A stretch of DNA of 64,000 nt, from positions 186,001-250,000 of the forward strand of contig CANKZZ010000001.1 in the NCBI GenBank assembly GCA_947488655.1. Direction: 5' to 3'. The position numbers and the translations under genes are program-made. Of this stretch, positions 53,753-63,475 are shown one piece after another. Numbering within the stretch: the first letter of the stretch is position 1; every line of letters starts with the position of its first letter. The notes beneath the pieces are model-generated. The model was not told where the DNA came from. It saw only the letters and a list, made by a program, of their open reading frames with translations, and searched no databases. The DNA comes from an uncultured Psychroserpens sp. (GTDB lineage: Bacteria > Bacteroidota > Bacteroidia > Flavobacteriales > Flavobacteriaceae).

Positions 53753-55441
53753 TTAATTAAATATCTGTTGTAATATTTTTCTTGTAATCAAATAGGTTGG
53801 TTTAACACCAGATGTTCCCAAACCTCCAGAAGCTAATGTACTTCCTGTCTCCAAAGGATTATCACTAGCATAATAAGCATAGCGTACTTTAACATTAGAG
53901 TTAATACTACCTCTCACTTTTGATGCTGCTTGTATAGCTTTTTGATAATGTGCACCTTCCATTTCTAACCCAATAACATTCCAGGTAGAATTATAAAAGA
54001 ACTTTAAAATCTCTTTATTTTGTAGCGATGTGCCTAGTACACTAATCATAGAGCCTTCATAAACCTCAACACCTTGCCCTTCTAAATCAGACTTACTGAG
54101 CTCATTTTTAAAAGGATAATTATCTGCAGTACCTTCAAAAATATGTGCAGATGGGATCATAATATCTCCTTTACCTCCTTCTAAAATACCTGCCTTACCC
54201 ATTATAGAAACAGATTTTACATTTAAATGTACTTTCTCGCCATTTACTACGTAAGGTTTTAAAAGTTCATCAATTGTTTCATAGGCTTGTTCTCCAAAAG
54301 CATAATCCATAACAAATATCACAGGCTTTTCCTCATTTTTAAATGAGTCTCCAACTTCAATATCTGTTTTAGCAAAATCTATCTTATCGGTATCAAAAAT
54401 TTGAACATCTATATTAGTACCAGAGGTATCTTTAATATAAATCATTCCACTTTGCAACGCTTCCTTTGTTATTTTATTGCGTAAATTTTCATTTTCCTTC
54501 TTACCTATAGACTCATACACCTCAAAAATATCCTTTTTAGATGTCAAAGGCTTTAAGGCAATAGGAGCAAAAATAGAATTCATTACACTATGCATGTTAG
54601 CACTAATAACATGTATAGGTCGACCTAATAATTTTTTGTCTAATAGTGTTTCTTTTATATTATTTGCCCAAATCTCTCCATGAATGTGATGGCCTAAACG
54701 CTCCCTTAAAACAGGGCTAAACGTTACAGTTCTCTTATTATTATGAATAACTTCTTCTATGGCAAGCTTACCTAACCAGTATACAATATGCAGCAGACGC
54801 TCTGGCTTTACTTTAGTGGTAAATTTTGAATGAGCATTAGTAAGCTCTTCAAAAGTTCTACCTAAAATATTTGCAGTGTGCGTTATTGCAATCTCACGTT
54901 CTTGTTGTGTTAATTTCTTTTTAGAAAGTACCGCCTTTTCTAATTTAATCCAGTCACGTGTTGTTCGTCCTTCTTCATCTATCAACACACGTTTACTAAT
55001 TTTGTGAGACTCAATAAATAGAAATGTAAGGTGCGTTAAAATATCGTAGATTTCAGATCGTCCTCTGGTAATTTCAATATTCATTTGCTCGTCATCTATA
55101 CGATAACAGTTACGACGTCTTTTTGGAGGAATTATAGGTTTAAAATGAGAACTTCCATAACCTTCATCACTCGTTAGGTTTATAAATGTACACTCTTCTA
55201 TACCTTCTGGAAGCCTATCAATGACATATAATAATCCTTCTAACTCGGCTTTTTCTTCAGAAATTGAACCATAAATCTCTGGTCGTAATAACAATAAAGA
55301 CTCCCTTAAAGTTTCTCCAGAAACTCCCATGGGCTTATAAAAACCACGATTAAACAAGTGTCGCATCGTGATGTACATTCTTTCAATTGCATTTGAGCTT
55401 TCTTGAGCTCTCGTTCTTTCGTGAATTTTTCTTTTATTCAT
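53753..55441 (-). CDS. DUF6909-like protein with C-terminal nucleoside-phosphorylase-like region
   Basis: This 562-residue soluble protein resembles a Bacteroidota family I recall as DUF6909. The last third carries IMGKAGILEGGKGDIMIPSAHIFE and NVIGLEMEGAHYQKAIQAA. The ME-G-A motif is the ribose-binding signature of the PNP/UDP phosphorylase superfamily and of AMP nucleosidases. The N-terminal part is helical with RKRR-like basic patches and no known catalytic motif. It may be a nucleotide or nucleoside-binding enzyme. It ends 13 bases upstream of the Wzz-like gene but is probably housekeeping rather than part of the polysaccharide locus. Confidence 0.7.
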   Translation of the reverse strand: MNKRKIHERTRAQESSNAIERMYITMRHLFNRGFYKPMGVSGETLRESLLLLRPEIYGSISEEKAELEGLLYVIDRLPEGIEECTFINLTSDEGYGSSHFKPIIPPKRRRNCYRIDDEQMNIEITRGRSEIYDILTHLTFLFIESHKISKRVLIDEEGRTTRDWIKLEKAVLSKKKLTQQEREIAITHTANILGRTFEELTNAHSKFTTKVKPERLLHIVYWLGKLAIEEVIHNNKRTVTFSPVLRERLGHHIHGEIWANNIKETLLDKKLLGRPIHVISANMHSVMNSIFAPIALKPLTSKKDIFEVYESIGKKENENLRNKITKEALQSGMIYIKDTSGTNIDVQIFDTDKIDFAKTDIEVGDSFKNEEKPVIFVMDYAFGEQAYETIDELLKPYVVNGEKVHLNVKSVSIMGKAGILEGGKGDIMIPSAHIFEGTADNYPFKNELSKSDLEGQGVEVYEGSMISVLGTSLQNKEILKFFYNSTWNVIGLEMEGAHYQKAIQAASKVRGSINSNVKVRYAYYASDNPLETGSTLASGGLGTSGVKPTYLITRKILQQIFN

Positions 55442-55470
55442 TCATTATAGGTTTACGGACAAATATAGTA

Positions 55471-56973
55471 CTATTTCAACAATTTTTGAGCGTATAAATC
55501 ATCTGCAATTTTTCGGTCATTTGACAACCTTGGTATCTTATTTTGACCTCCCAATTTACCTATAGATTTCATATACTCTTGAAAACCATTCTTCTTTACC
55601 TTTGAAATTTTTAATGGTTGTAGCACATTTCCGAAGATTAAATCGTAATAATAACTATTTTGTTTTTGCATAGAAGCATCAATAGATTTGGCCAAGTCTA
55701 AGATATTATCAGGTTCATTTTCAAACTCTATAAACCACTCATGAAACGGTAATCCAGACTCAGGATTTATTTGTGGAGCAACCGTAAACTCTGTAACCCT
55801 AACCTCTAAATTTTGGGTAGCTTCTTGCAAAGCATGTTCTACCTCTTTACCTATTACATGTTCTCCAAAGGCTGAAATAAAATGCTTAATACGTCCCGAA
55901 ACAATGACTCTGTATGGCTTTGTTGACGTAAACTCAACCGTATCACCAATATTATAAGCCCAAAGACCTGCGTTTGTAGAAATTATCATTACATAATTAA
56001 TACCTGTTTTTACTTCGGAAATCGTTAGACGTTTAGGATTGTCGTCAAAAAAATGATTTGCTTCAATAAACTCATAAAACATACCAGAGTTTAACTGTAA
56101 TAACATGCCTTTTTCATTCTGTTTATCTTGATATGCAAAAAAGCCTTCACTTGCAGGATATAATTCTATGCTATCTACTTTTCGACCAATAAGACTTTCA
56201 AATTTTGCTCTGTAAGGTTCGTAGTTAACACCTCCAAAAATAAATAGATTGAAGTTTTTAAATACATCTCCAACTTTTTGTCCTGTCTTGGCTGTTATTT
56301 TTTCAAAATACATTTGAACCCATGATGGGATACCAGAAATCACAGACATATCTTCTGGAAGCGTTTCTTCTACAATAGCCTCTACCTTTGTTTCCCAATC
56401 CTCTATACAATTGGTCTCCCAAGAAGGCATTCTGTTTTTTTGTAAGTATTTTGGGACGTAATGCGCTACAATACCAGAGAGTCTCCCAAGTTGCACACCA
56501 TTTTGTTCTTTTAAAATAGGGCTTCCTTGTAAAAATATCATTTTACCATCTACAAATTTGCTATTTCCAGTTTCGGCAATATAAAGTAAGATTGCGTTTC
56601 TAGCAGCTTCAACATGCGTTGGCATACTCTCTTTAGTTAACGGTATGTATTTTGCGCCAGAGGTTGTGCCAGAGGTTTTGGCAAAGTATAAAGGTTTGCC
56701 TTTCCAGAGAATATCTTCTTCGCCTGCAACAACTCTGTCAACGTAAGGTTTTAAATCTTCATAGTCTCTAATTGGAACCCGCTCAATAAAATCTTGATGG
56801 TTGTTTATAGATTTAAAATCGTGATCTTTACCAAATTGGATATTTGTAGCCTCTTTAATTAAGTTTTTGAAAACCTTATTTTGTGTTTCTACAGGTTTAT
56901 TAGACCATTTTAAAACAGATCTTCTAACGTTTTTTGCAAAGAGTTTTGCTAATATAGGTTTTAACGAAATCAT
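55471..56973 (-). CDS. GH3-like adenylate-forming acyl-amido synthetase
   Basis: This 500-residue protein has the ATP-binding motif FAKTSGTTSGAKYIPLT, the ELYPASEG motif and IGDTVEFTS, as in the GH3 family first described for plant auxin conjugation. Bacterial members are common in Bacteroidota with unknown substrates. It shares one base with the M23 peptidase gene upstream and ends 30 bases before the DUF6909-like gene. Confidence 0.9.
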   Translation of the reverse strand: MISLKPILAKLFAKNVRRSVLKWSNKPVETQNKVFKNLIKEATNIQFGKDHDFKSINNHQDFIERVPIRDYEDLKPYVDRVVAGEEDILWKGKPLYFAKTSGTTSGAKYIPLTKESMPTHVEAARNAILLYIAETGNSKFVDGKMIFLQGSPILKEQNGVQLGRLSGIVAHYVPKYLQKNRMPSWETNCIEDWETKVEAIVEETLPEDMSVISGIPSWVQMYFEKITAKTGQKVGDVFKNFNLFIFGGVNYEPYRAKFESLIGRKVDSIELYPASEGFFAYQDKQNEKGMLLQLNSGMFYEFIEANHFFDDNPKRLTISEVKTGINYVMIISTNAGLWAYNIGDTVEFTSTKPYRVIVSGRIKHFISAFGEHVIGKEVEHALQEATQNLEVRVTEFTVAPQINPESGLPFHEWFIEFENEPDNILDLAKSIDASMQKQNSYYYDLIFGNVLQPLKISKVKKNGFQEYMKSIGKLGGQNKIPRLSNDRKIADDLYAQKLLK

Positions 56974-57839
56974 TAATTGAAGTCTATAAAATTGGTTGGA
57001 TTCACTGGGTAACCTCTATTCCAAAGTTCAAAATGCAAATGTGGTCCTGTTGTTAATTCTCCTGTATTACCTGTCATAGCGATTACCTCTCCAGATTTTA
57101 CCAAATCACCTTGCTGCTTGGTAATTGAGGCATTATGTTTATAAACAGATATGAGTTCATAACTATGCTCAATAATAACCACATAACCAGTATCTGCTGT
57201 CCATTCTGCAAAAATAACAGTACCATCTGCGGTGGCTTTAACAGGTGTGTCTTTTGCTACAACAACATCTACTGCATAATGTTTTTCTTTGATATCGTAA
57301 CCTTCAGAAATTGTTCCATTAACAGGCGGAAATAACACAAAGTTAGTTGATGATATCTTAGATTCAAATACATTGTATTTATCTTCTTTATCTACCAATT
57401 CTCTCAATAAAGAATCTTCTTTTGTTGGTTTTAAATCTAGTTTTCCCGCATCAATACTTGCAGCATCTATGATAGAATCCCTATTAAACTCTACAGATGC
57501 CACATCTCCTGTTAGCACTTTTTTAATAGATGAATAATATTGCTCATTAAGATTAATAACTTGTTGTAAAGAATCTGTCTTATAGTTTAAAACTGTCGCT
57601 TGTTTTTTTAAAGCTGTAGATGAGTAACCTGGAATGTATTCTTTTAATGAGGTAAAAGCAATAAGAAATATAGTACCTGCAATAAGTAAGATGGTACCCA
57701 ACGATAAAATTACAAATACATTAAGGCGTGTTAGTTTTATTGCAAAACGCTCCTCAAAAGTATCTTCATTAAGAACCACTAAGCGGTATTTATGAAGTAG
57801 CTTTTTTTTAAATTTTTTCTCTTTCTCTTTTTTTGCCAT
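56973..57839 (-). CDS. M23 family metallopeptidase
   Basis: This 288-residue protein has a Lys-rich cytoplasmic N-terminus, one membrane helix (about residues 40-62), a short coiled-coil region and a LytM domain. The domain has HYAVDVVVAKDTPVKATADG (His and Asp metal ligands) and HLHFELW (HxH). All zinc ligands are present, so it should be an active peptidoglycan endopeptidase involved in cell-wall remodelling or division. It is coupled to the GH3-like gene. Confidence 0.92.
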   Translation of the reverse strand: MAKKEKEKKFKKKLLHKYRLVVLNEDTFEERFAIKLTRLNVFVILSLGTILLIAGTIFLIAFTSLKEYIPGYSSTALKKQATVLNYKTDSLQQVINLNEQYYSSIKKVLTGDVASVEFNRDSIIDAASIDAGKLDLKPTKEDSLLRELVDKEDKYNVFESKISSTNFVLFPPVNGTISEGYDIKEKHYAVDVVVAKDTPVKATADGTVIFAEWTADTGYVVIIEHSYELISVYKHNASITKQQGDLVKSGEVIAMTGNTGELTTGPHLHFELWNRGYPVNPTNFIDFN

Positions 57840-57927
57840 TGTACTACAAAATTAAATAAAATAAGTCCAAGTTTGATTTGCCAATCTTAAAGTTTCACAA
57901 TAAACGTTTAATTTGAAGTATAATTAT

Positions 57928-57935
57928 TAAATTTG
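57928..57935 (+). promoter_or_regulatory. -7 element of tatA
   Basis: TAAATTTG at 57928-57935 matches TAnnTTTG. It supports the ATG at 57955 over a TTG at 57946, giving a short leader. The TTTG at 57912 is only 12 bases upstream and too close to be a -33 box. Confidence 0.42.
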
Positions 57936-57954
57936 CAGTTCAAAATTGTATATT

Positions 57955-58140
57955 ATGATAGCATCAAGCATATTTTTAGCATTTGGAGCATGGCAAATTG
58001 TTTTAATCGTAGTAGTGGTCTTATTATTGTTTGGAGGAAAAAAAATCCCTGAGCTTATGAGAGGACTTGGAAGCGGTATTAAAGAATTTAAAGATGCCAG
58101 TAAAGAAGAAGAGGGAACAACTACAAAAGATAAAGAATAA
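57955..58140 (+). CDS. tatA: Sec-independent translocase component TatA/E
   Basis: This 61-residue protein starts at the ATG at 57955. It has one membrane helix ([19 protein letters not shown]), then the [23 protein letters not shown] amphipathic helix and an acidic tail, the classic TatA layout. TatA forms the pore for folded proteins with TatC. tatC is not in the window. It is a single-gene unit ending in a bidirectional terminator. Confidence 0.94.
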   Translation: MIASSIFLAFGAWQIVLIVVVVLLLFGGKKIPELMRGLGSGIKEFKDASKEEEGTTTKDKE

Positions 58141-58170
58141 TTAATTGTTCTTAAAACTTATAAGTATAAA

Positions 58171-58200
58171 AAAAAGCCAACGATAATCGTTGGCTTTTTT
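58171..58200. terminator. Bidirectional terminator between tatA and the DUF4837 gene
   Basis: GCCAACGA (58176-58183) and TCGTTGGC (58187-58194) form a perfect stem, flanked by A-rich sequence on the left and T-rich on the right. It terminates the plus-strand tatA transcript and the minus-strand transcript ending with DUF4837. Confidence 0.88.
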
Positions 58201-58221
58201 TGTATATAATTTTTAATTGCT

Positions 58222-59196
58222 TTACTTAATTGCAATAGATTTTATAATAGATTCTAGCTCAAATATATAATCTCGCTTAGGTATTGATGGAGCAAACACA
58301 TAACCTTCTGCAATAATATATCTATTATTTACTTTATCTTCAATAGCATAGTTTATAAAAGGACCAGACATAAACGCATTTTTTAAATCCCAGAGACCTC
58401 GAGTTTCAAAAGTTGGTTTATTATCAACAATTACATCACTTATAAATGGTGTAAAGGCAGGCTCTGTTGCCATGTAACTATTTTCTAATGCACCTTCTAT
58501 ATGAATTTTACCGACAGAATCTCTAACTCTTACCACATCTACTACTGCACTATCACCTTTTCTAATAGCTGATAATGGCACTTCATAAACTAGTAAATCA
58601 ACATTTCCTGTTTCTATATCCCTTCTAATCCAAAAGAAATTATCTTCAGATTTAGCAATTCTATAGGCTGTAGGAAATTTTAAAGACACGCCTAAATTCT
58701 CTCTTATTGGTGTATCGTTAAATAACGATTTGCTCGTTCTACGTTGACGTTCGGTTAATTCTGTTTTTTTAAAGACACTAATAATTTTTTCTGAATTAGC
58801 TTTAATTTGCTCAATAATTTCTGCATTGGTTTGGCCAGTAACAATAACTAAAGTTTGTGGTCTTGCATAAGCATCTCGTGCAATTTGAACATCTGCTTCC
58901 TTACCTTTTTCTATTTTTAAAACGGTTCTGTTTTTTCTCGCAAAACCTGTAAAAACCTCTGGAGGCATTTGGCTCATTGTAAATTGTGGCTCATCTTTAG
59001 ATAAACCCTCTACTGATGCTGCTAAACTATCTCTAATTGCTTCTCCAACACCGTTTTCCCATAATAAGTTATCTGCAACAACAACAATACTGTTTATATC
59101 ACCTGAAGATGCAGAAACATATCTCTTATCTTCTTTATCACCACATCCAAAAAATACTGTAGCAATTAATAAAAGGCCTAATACGTTCTTGATCAT
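58222..59196 (-). CDS. DUF4837 lipoprotein
   Basis: This 324-residue protein has a lipoprotein signal with Cys18 (VFFGC) and begins its mature part CGDKEDKRYVSASSGDINSIVVVADNLLWENGVGEAIRD, characteristic of DUF4837 in Bacteroidota. The rest is soluble with no enzymatic motif. Function is unknown. It follows the lytic transglycosylase gene by 26 bases and is probably an envelope protein. Confidence 0.87.
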   Translation of the reverse strand: MIKNVLGLLLIATVFFGCGDKEDKRYVSASSGDINSIVVVADNLLWENGVGEAIRDSLAASVEGLSKDEPQFTMSQMPPEVFTGFARKNRTVLKIEKGKEADVQIARDAYARPQTLVIVTGQTNAEIIEQIKANSEKIISVFKKTELTERQRRTSKSLFNDTPIRENLGVSLKFPTAYRIAKSEDNFFWIRRDIETGNVDLLVYEVPLSAIRKGDSAVVDVVRVRDSVGKIHIEGALENSYMATEPAFTPFISDVIVDNKPTFETRGLWDLKNAFMSGPFINYAIEDKVNNRYIIAEGYVFAPSIPKRDYIFELESIIKSIAIK

Positions 59197-59222
59197 TTTT
59201 TTTTGAGTTTATTGAGTTCTTT

Positions 59223-60830
59223 TTATTTTGAGACCACTAAGGTCATTCCTATCTTTAATTTATTACTGCTAATACCGTTCCATTCTTTAATATTTTGAAC
59301 AGAAACTCCAGGAAATTTTTGAGAAATACTCCAAAGCGAGTCTCCCTCTTTAACTTTATAGGTTGATTTACCTGCTGTATTAACTATTTTTTTAGGTGTG
59401 CTTGATGTTGATTTACCAGAAGATGTATTAGGTGTTCTTGGGTAAATTGTTAACCGTTGACCAATTTTTAAATTGTTACTTCGTAAACCATTCCATTGTT
59501 TAATTTGGCTTACTCGTACTCCAAATTTTCTAGCAATTTTTCCTAAATAATCACCAGAGCGTACGCGATAACGTGTTTTACTTTTTGCATCAAATAACTG
59601 CGGAAGCGGTTTTTCTCGCTTATTCATCTCTGCAGTTACATGAGCATAAATTTCTTTTTCATTGGTTACAAACCTTCCAATAGCTTCTCTAGGAAGTCTT
59701 AAGGTATAATCTTCTCCTTTAACATAAGGTATAATATCTAACTTATAAGATGGGTTTAAAAACTGTAGTTCTTCAATTGGCACCTCAACTAGCTCTGATA
59801 CCTGGTCTAAAGAGATCATCTGTTTTACATGAATCGTATCTGTTTCTACATAATGATATTGAGGTGGTTGAACTTTAAAACCATGTTCTTCGGCAAATTC
59901 AAAAATGTACATAGTTGCTAGAAACGCTGGTAAATATCCTGCTGTTTCACGTGGAAGATGTGGTCTAATATTCCAATAATTTTTATATCCGCCAGATCGT
60001 CTTATAGCTTTAGATACATTACCTGGACCAGAGTTATATGCAGCTAATGCTAAATCCCAGTCACCAAAAATTCTATATAATCTTGCTAAATATTCGCTTG
60101 CAGCTTTACTTGATTTTATTGGGTCGCTACGCTCATCTACATAACTACTTACATCAAGACCATGCTCTTTTCCTGTGCCATACATAAATTGCCATAAACC
60201 TGTTGCACCAACTCTAGATCGTGCTTTTGGTTTTAATGCAGACTCTACAATGGCTAAATATTTTACCTCTAGTGGTATATCATTTTTGTCTAACGACTCT
60301 TCAAACAAAGGAAAATAATAATGACTAAGAGACATTAATCGCGACATAGAATTACGTCGATGTTTCAAATATGATTTAATTACACTCTCTAATGATGGGT
60401 TATATTCTACGTTAAATGGTGTTCTCGCGTTAAGACGTGCCAACCTCGCTTTTAAAGTATCTGTTGTTAACTCAGGATAATCTACTGGATCATATTTTAA
60501 ATTTGTAACAGATTCGTATATACTGTCAAACAATACATTACTGTAAAGCTCTTCTAACCATTTTTCATCTATTTGGGCAGCTTGAGGATGATCTTTTAAT
60601 TTTTGGTCTTGTAAAGAATCTAGTTTAGGTTTAATATTTAAACCTTTTTTGAAGTAGTTTTTACCATCAATTATAGTATCTATTATGTAGGTTTCGCCCT
60701 CTACAAAATCGGCTTCTGTGAGTCTTTTTATTTCTTTATTCTTCGGAATAGAATCCTGTCCAAAAGACATAAAAGCACATAATAGTAAGCTAATAGTTAG
60801 AGTAATAAGCTTGTAGTTCATCGGTTTCAT
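59223..60830 (-). CDS. Lytic transglycosylase with two LysM domains (MltD-like)
   Basis: This 535-residue protein has a signal peptide, an SLT catalytic domain with VEVKYLAIVESALKP-like sequence (catalytic Glu in IVESAL), GATGLWQFM and ALAAYNSGPGNV. Two LysM repeats follow, TRYRVRSGDYLGKIA and STYKVKEGDSLWSIS. It cleaves the glycan strands of peptidoglycan. The start may be Met1 or Met4. It lies downstream of pgk with a 143-base gap that contains an inverted repeat. Confidence 0.93.
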   Translation of the reverse strand: MKPMNYKLITLTISLLLCAFMSFGQDSIPKNKEIKRLTEADFVEGETYIIDTIIDGKNYFKKGLNIKPKLDSLQDQKLKDHPQAAQIDEKWLEELYSNVLFDSIYESVTNLKYDPVDYPELTTDTLKARLARLNARTPFNVEYNPSLESVIKSYLKHRRNSMSRLMSLSHYYFPLFEESLDKNDIPLEVKYLAIVESALKPKARSRVGATGLWQFMYGTGKEHGLDVSSYVDERSDPIKSSKAASEYLARLYRIFGDWDLALAAYNSGPGNVSKAIRRSGGYKNYWNIRPHLPRETAGYLPAFLATMYIFEFAEEHGFKVQPPQYHYVETDTIHVKQMISLDQVSELVEVPIEELQFLNPSYKLDIIPYVKGEDYTLRLPREAIGRFVTNEKEIYAHVTAEMNKREKPLPQLFDAKSKTRYRVRSGDYLGKIARKFGVRVSQIKQWNGLRSNNLKIGQRLTIYPRTPNTSSGKSTSSTPKKIVNTAGKSTYKVKEGDSLWSISQKFPGVSVQNIKEWNGISSNKLKIGMTLVVSK

Positions 60831-60876
60831 TTATGTTAATCGTTGACTATCTCTAGGTATATTCTAACGACAAGTC

Positions 60877-60900
60877 AGCTAAAATCGTACTTTTTTAGCT
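60877..60900. other. Inverted repeat between pgk and the lytic transglycosylase gene
   Basis: AGCTAAAA (60877-60884) and TTTTAGCT (60893-60900) pair over 8 bases around an 8-base loop. No T run follows the stem on the minus strand, so a terminator is unlikely. It may be a leader structure; function unknown. Confidence 0.35.
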
Positions 60901-60973
60901 AAAATGAAAGTTTAACAGTACAAATTAACAGTGTTTGTAAGGTTCTTCCGAAGTAAAATAGAAAAACAAGCGA

Positions 60974-62161
60974 CTAGTTTAAAATAGCAGCAATTCCAGG
61001 TAAGGTTTTACCTTCTAGGCTTTCTAGCATTGCACCACCACCTGTGCTTACATAACTTACTTTATTTTCAAAACCAAATTGCTTAACAGCTGCGACAGAG
61101 TCTCCTCCACCTACGAGTGAAAATGCTCCGTTTTTTGTCGCTTCTGCGATAGAATCTCCAAGTGCAATAGTACCTGCTGCAAAATTTTCCATTTCGAAAA
61201 CACCTAAAGGTCCATTCCATAAAATAGTTTTACTTTGCATCACAACGTCATGAAAAATAGCTTTAGATTTTGGTCCACAATCGAGACCTTGCCAACCATC
61301 TGGTATTACATTAACATCTACAATTTTTGTATCTGCATCGTTAGCAAAATCATTTGCTGCAACAACATCTACTGGCAAATGAATTTGTACGTTTTTAGCT
61401 TTAGCCTGTTTTAAAATTTCAAGTGCTAGGTCCATTTTATCATCTTCGCAAATAGAATCTCCAACACTACCACCTTGAGCTTTTACAAATGTAAAGGTCA
61501 TACCGCCTCCAATAATGAGGTGATCTACTTTATCTAATATGTTTTCTATGATGGTTATTTTTGAAGATACTTTTGCTCCTCCAAGAATTGCTAAAACTGG
61601 TTTTTCTCCAGTTTCCATAACTTTATTGATACTTTCTATTTCTTGAGCTAGCAATGTCCCGAAGCACTTATTATCTGGAAAAAATTGAGCAATAATTGTT
61701 GTAGATGCATGTGCTCTATGCGCAGTACCAAAAGCGTCATTTACATAGATGTCACCTAGTTTTGATAGTTGCTCTGCAAAATCTTTATCTCCTGCAGTTT
61801 CCTCGTCGTGAAAACGTAAATTTTCTAATAATAAAATTTCTCCTGGTTGTAGGTTCGCAGCAGCTTCTTCTGCTTTTGGTCCAACACAGTTCTCCACAAA
61901 TTTTACCTCAACACCTAAAATGTCTTCTATTTTATTAACGATGTGTTTTAAAGAATACTTCTCTTCTTCACCTTTTGGTCTACCTAAATGAGACATCAAA
62001 ATACAGCTACCACCATCTTCTAAAATTTTTATTATTGTTGGCTTTGCAGAGACAATACGCGTGGCATCTGTAACTTTAAAATCATCATCTAATGGCACAT
62101 TAAAATCTACACGAATTAATGCTTTTTTATTGCTAAAATTGAAATCATTTAAAGTTTTCAT
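60974..62161 (-). CDS. pgk: Phosphoglycerate kinase
   Basis: This 395-residue enzyme has [45 protein letters not shown] and GGGDSVAA, all PGK signatures. It transfers phosphate between 1,3-bisphosphoglycerate and ADP in glycolysis. It is monocistronic or leads into the transglycosylase. A -7 element lies at 62189-62196. Confidence 0.98.
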   Translation of the reverse strand: MKTLNDFNFSNKKALIRVDFNVPLDDDFKVTDATRIVSAKPTIIKILEDGGSCILMSHLGRPKGEEEKYSLKHIVNKIEDILGVEVKFVENCVGPKAEEAAANLQPGEILLLENLRFHDEETAGDKDFAEQLSKLGDIYVNDAFGTAHRAHASTTIIAQFFPDNKCFGTLLAQEIESINKVMETGEKPVLAILGGAKVSSKITIIENILDKVDHLIIGGGMTFTFVKAQGGSVGDSICEDDKMDLALEILKQAKAKNVQIHLPVDVVAANDFANDADTKIVDVNVIPDGWQGLDCGPKSKAIFHDVVMQSKTILWNGPLGVFEMENFAAGTIALGDSIAEATKNGAFSLVGGGDSVAAVKQFGFENKVSYVSTGGGAMLESLEGKTLPGIAAILN

Positions 62162-62188
62162 CTATTGTATTTTTAGAAAGTTGTTTCA

Positions 62189-62196
62189 CAAATGTA
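62189..62196 (-). promoter_or_regulatory. -7 element of pgk
   Basis: TACATTTG on the minus strand (62196-62189) matches TAnnTTTG, 27 bases before the pgk ATG. It lies in the 129-base divergent gap with holB. Confidence 0.45.
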
Positions 62197-62278
62197 ACTA
62201 ATAAAACCAACTGAAAAAAGGTGTTTTTTTACGAAAACGATTGCAGAGAATAGATATTTAAAGATTTAAATAAAAAAG

Positions 62279-62286
62279 TATATTTG
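62279..62286 (+). promoter_or_regulatory. -7 element of holB
   Basis: TATATTTG at 62279-62286 matches TAnnTTTG and ends 4 bases before the holB ATG at 62291. If used, transcription would begin at or very near the start codon, giving a leaderless message. Confidence 0.42.
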
Positions 62287-62290
62287 CTCT

Positions 62291-63442
62291 ATGCTATTTT
62301 CAGACATTTTAGGACAAGAACATATAAAAAGTCACCTGACAAAAAGTGCCGATTTTGGTCGCATACCTCATGCCCAATTATTTGTTGGACCAGAAGGCTC
62401 TGGAACCTTACCAATGGCAATTGCTTATGCTCAATATTTATTATGTAAAAATACTGATGGTGAGAATTCTAATGGTAATGAAAGCTGTAATTTAAAATTT
62501 AAAAACATATCACATCCTGATCTTCATTTTGTGTTTCCGGTGGCTATAACAGATAAGGTGAAAAAGCATCCTGTGTCTAAACATTTTATGGAAGAATGGC
62601 GAGAACTTGTTGAAAGGCAACCTTATGGAAATCTTTTTGACTGGTATCGTATTTTAGGAATTGATAATAAACAAGGTCAAATAGGTGTTGACGAGGCACT
62701 AGAGATCGTTAAATCATTATCTTTAAAATCTTATGAAGGTGGTCATAAAGTGATGCTCATTTGGATGGCAGAAAAAATGAATACATCTGCTGCAAATAAG
62801 CTATTAAAACTTATTGAGGAGCCACCAAATAAAACGGTTTTTATTCTCATTGCTGAAGATGAAGAACAAATTATAAATACGATTAGATCACGTTGTCAGG
62901 TTTTACATTTTCCGCCATTGGCCGAAAATGTGATTAAGGAGGCGCTTATCAAAAATTATCAAATACCTGAGTCTGATGCTATAAAAATTGCACATCAAGC
63001 CAACGGAAATTATAATAAAGCTTGCGATACTGTATATAGCGATAGTGAAGATACGCAGTTTGAAGATTGGTTTGTATTTTGGATTAGATCTGCTTTTAAA
63101 GCAAAAGGTAACAAAAGTGCTATACATGATTTAATATCATGGAGCGAAACTATTGCTAAAACTGGTCGTGAAACTCAAAAACAGTTTTTAAATTTTTGTT
63201 TAGATTTCTTCCGTCAAGCATTGCTTCTAAATTATAATGCTGATAGTTTGGTTTTTATGGAGCCAAAATCGTCATTTAAACTAGAAAAATTTGCTCCATT
63301 TGTTCACGGTAATAATATCATGGAAATTTCCGAAGAACTACAAGACGCTATTTACCATATTGAAAGAAATGGTAATTCTAAGATTATACTTACCGATTTA
63401 TCTATAAAACTTACACGTTTATTACACAGAAAATCAAACTAG
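62291..63442 (+). CDS. holB: DNA polymerase III delta' subunit
   Basis: This 383-residue AAA+ clamp-loader subunit starts MLFSDILGQEHIKSHL and has GRIPHAQLFVGPEGSGTLPMA, LIWMAEKMNTSAANKLLKLIEEPP and IRSRCQVL (SRC sensor). The P-loop Lys is missing (GSGTL), as expected for delta', which does not hydrolyse ATP. It replaces delta' of the beta-clamp loader. It is convergent with the DUF4249 gene, 33 bases apart. Confidence 0.93.
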   Translation: MLFSDILGQEHIKSHLTKSADFGRIPHAQLFVGPEGSGTLPMAIAYAQYLLCKNTDGENSNGNESCNLKFKNISHPDLHFVFPVAITDKVKKHPVSKHFMEEWRELVERQPYGNLFDWYRILGIDNKQGQIGVDEALEIVKSLSLKSYEGGHKVMLIWMAEKMNTSAANKLLKLIEEPPNKTVFILIAEDEEQIINTIRSRCQVLHFPPLAENVIKEALIKNYQIPESDAIKIAHQANGNYNKACDTVYSDSEDTQFEDWFVFWIRSAFKAKGNKSAIHDLISWSETIAKTGRETQKQFLNFCLDFFRQALLLNYNADSLVFMEPKSSFKLEKFAPFVHGNNIMEISEELQDAIYHIERNGNSKIILTDLSIKLTRLLHRKSN

Positions 63443-63475
63443 TTTGCGGGTTTCTTTGGTGAGAAATTAGTGAGT

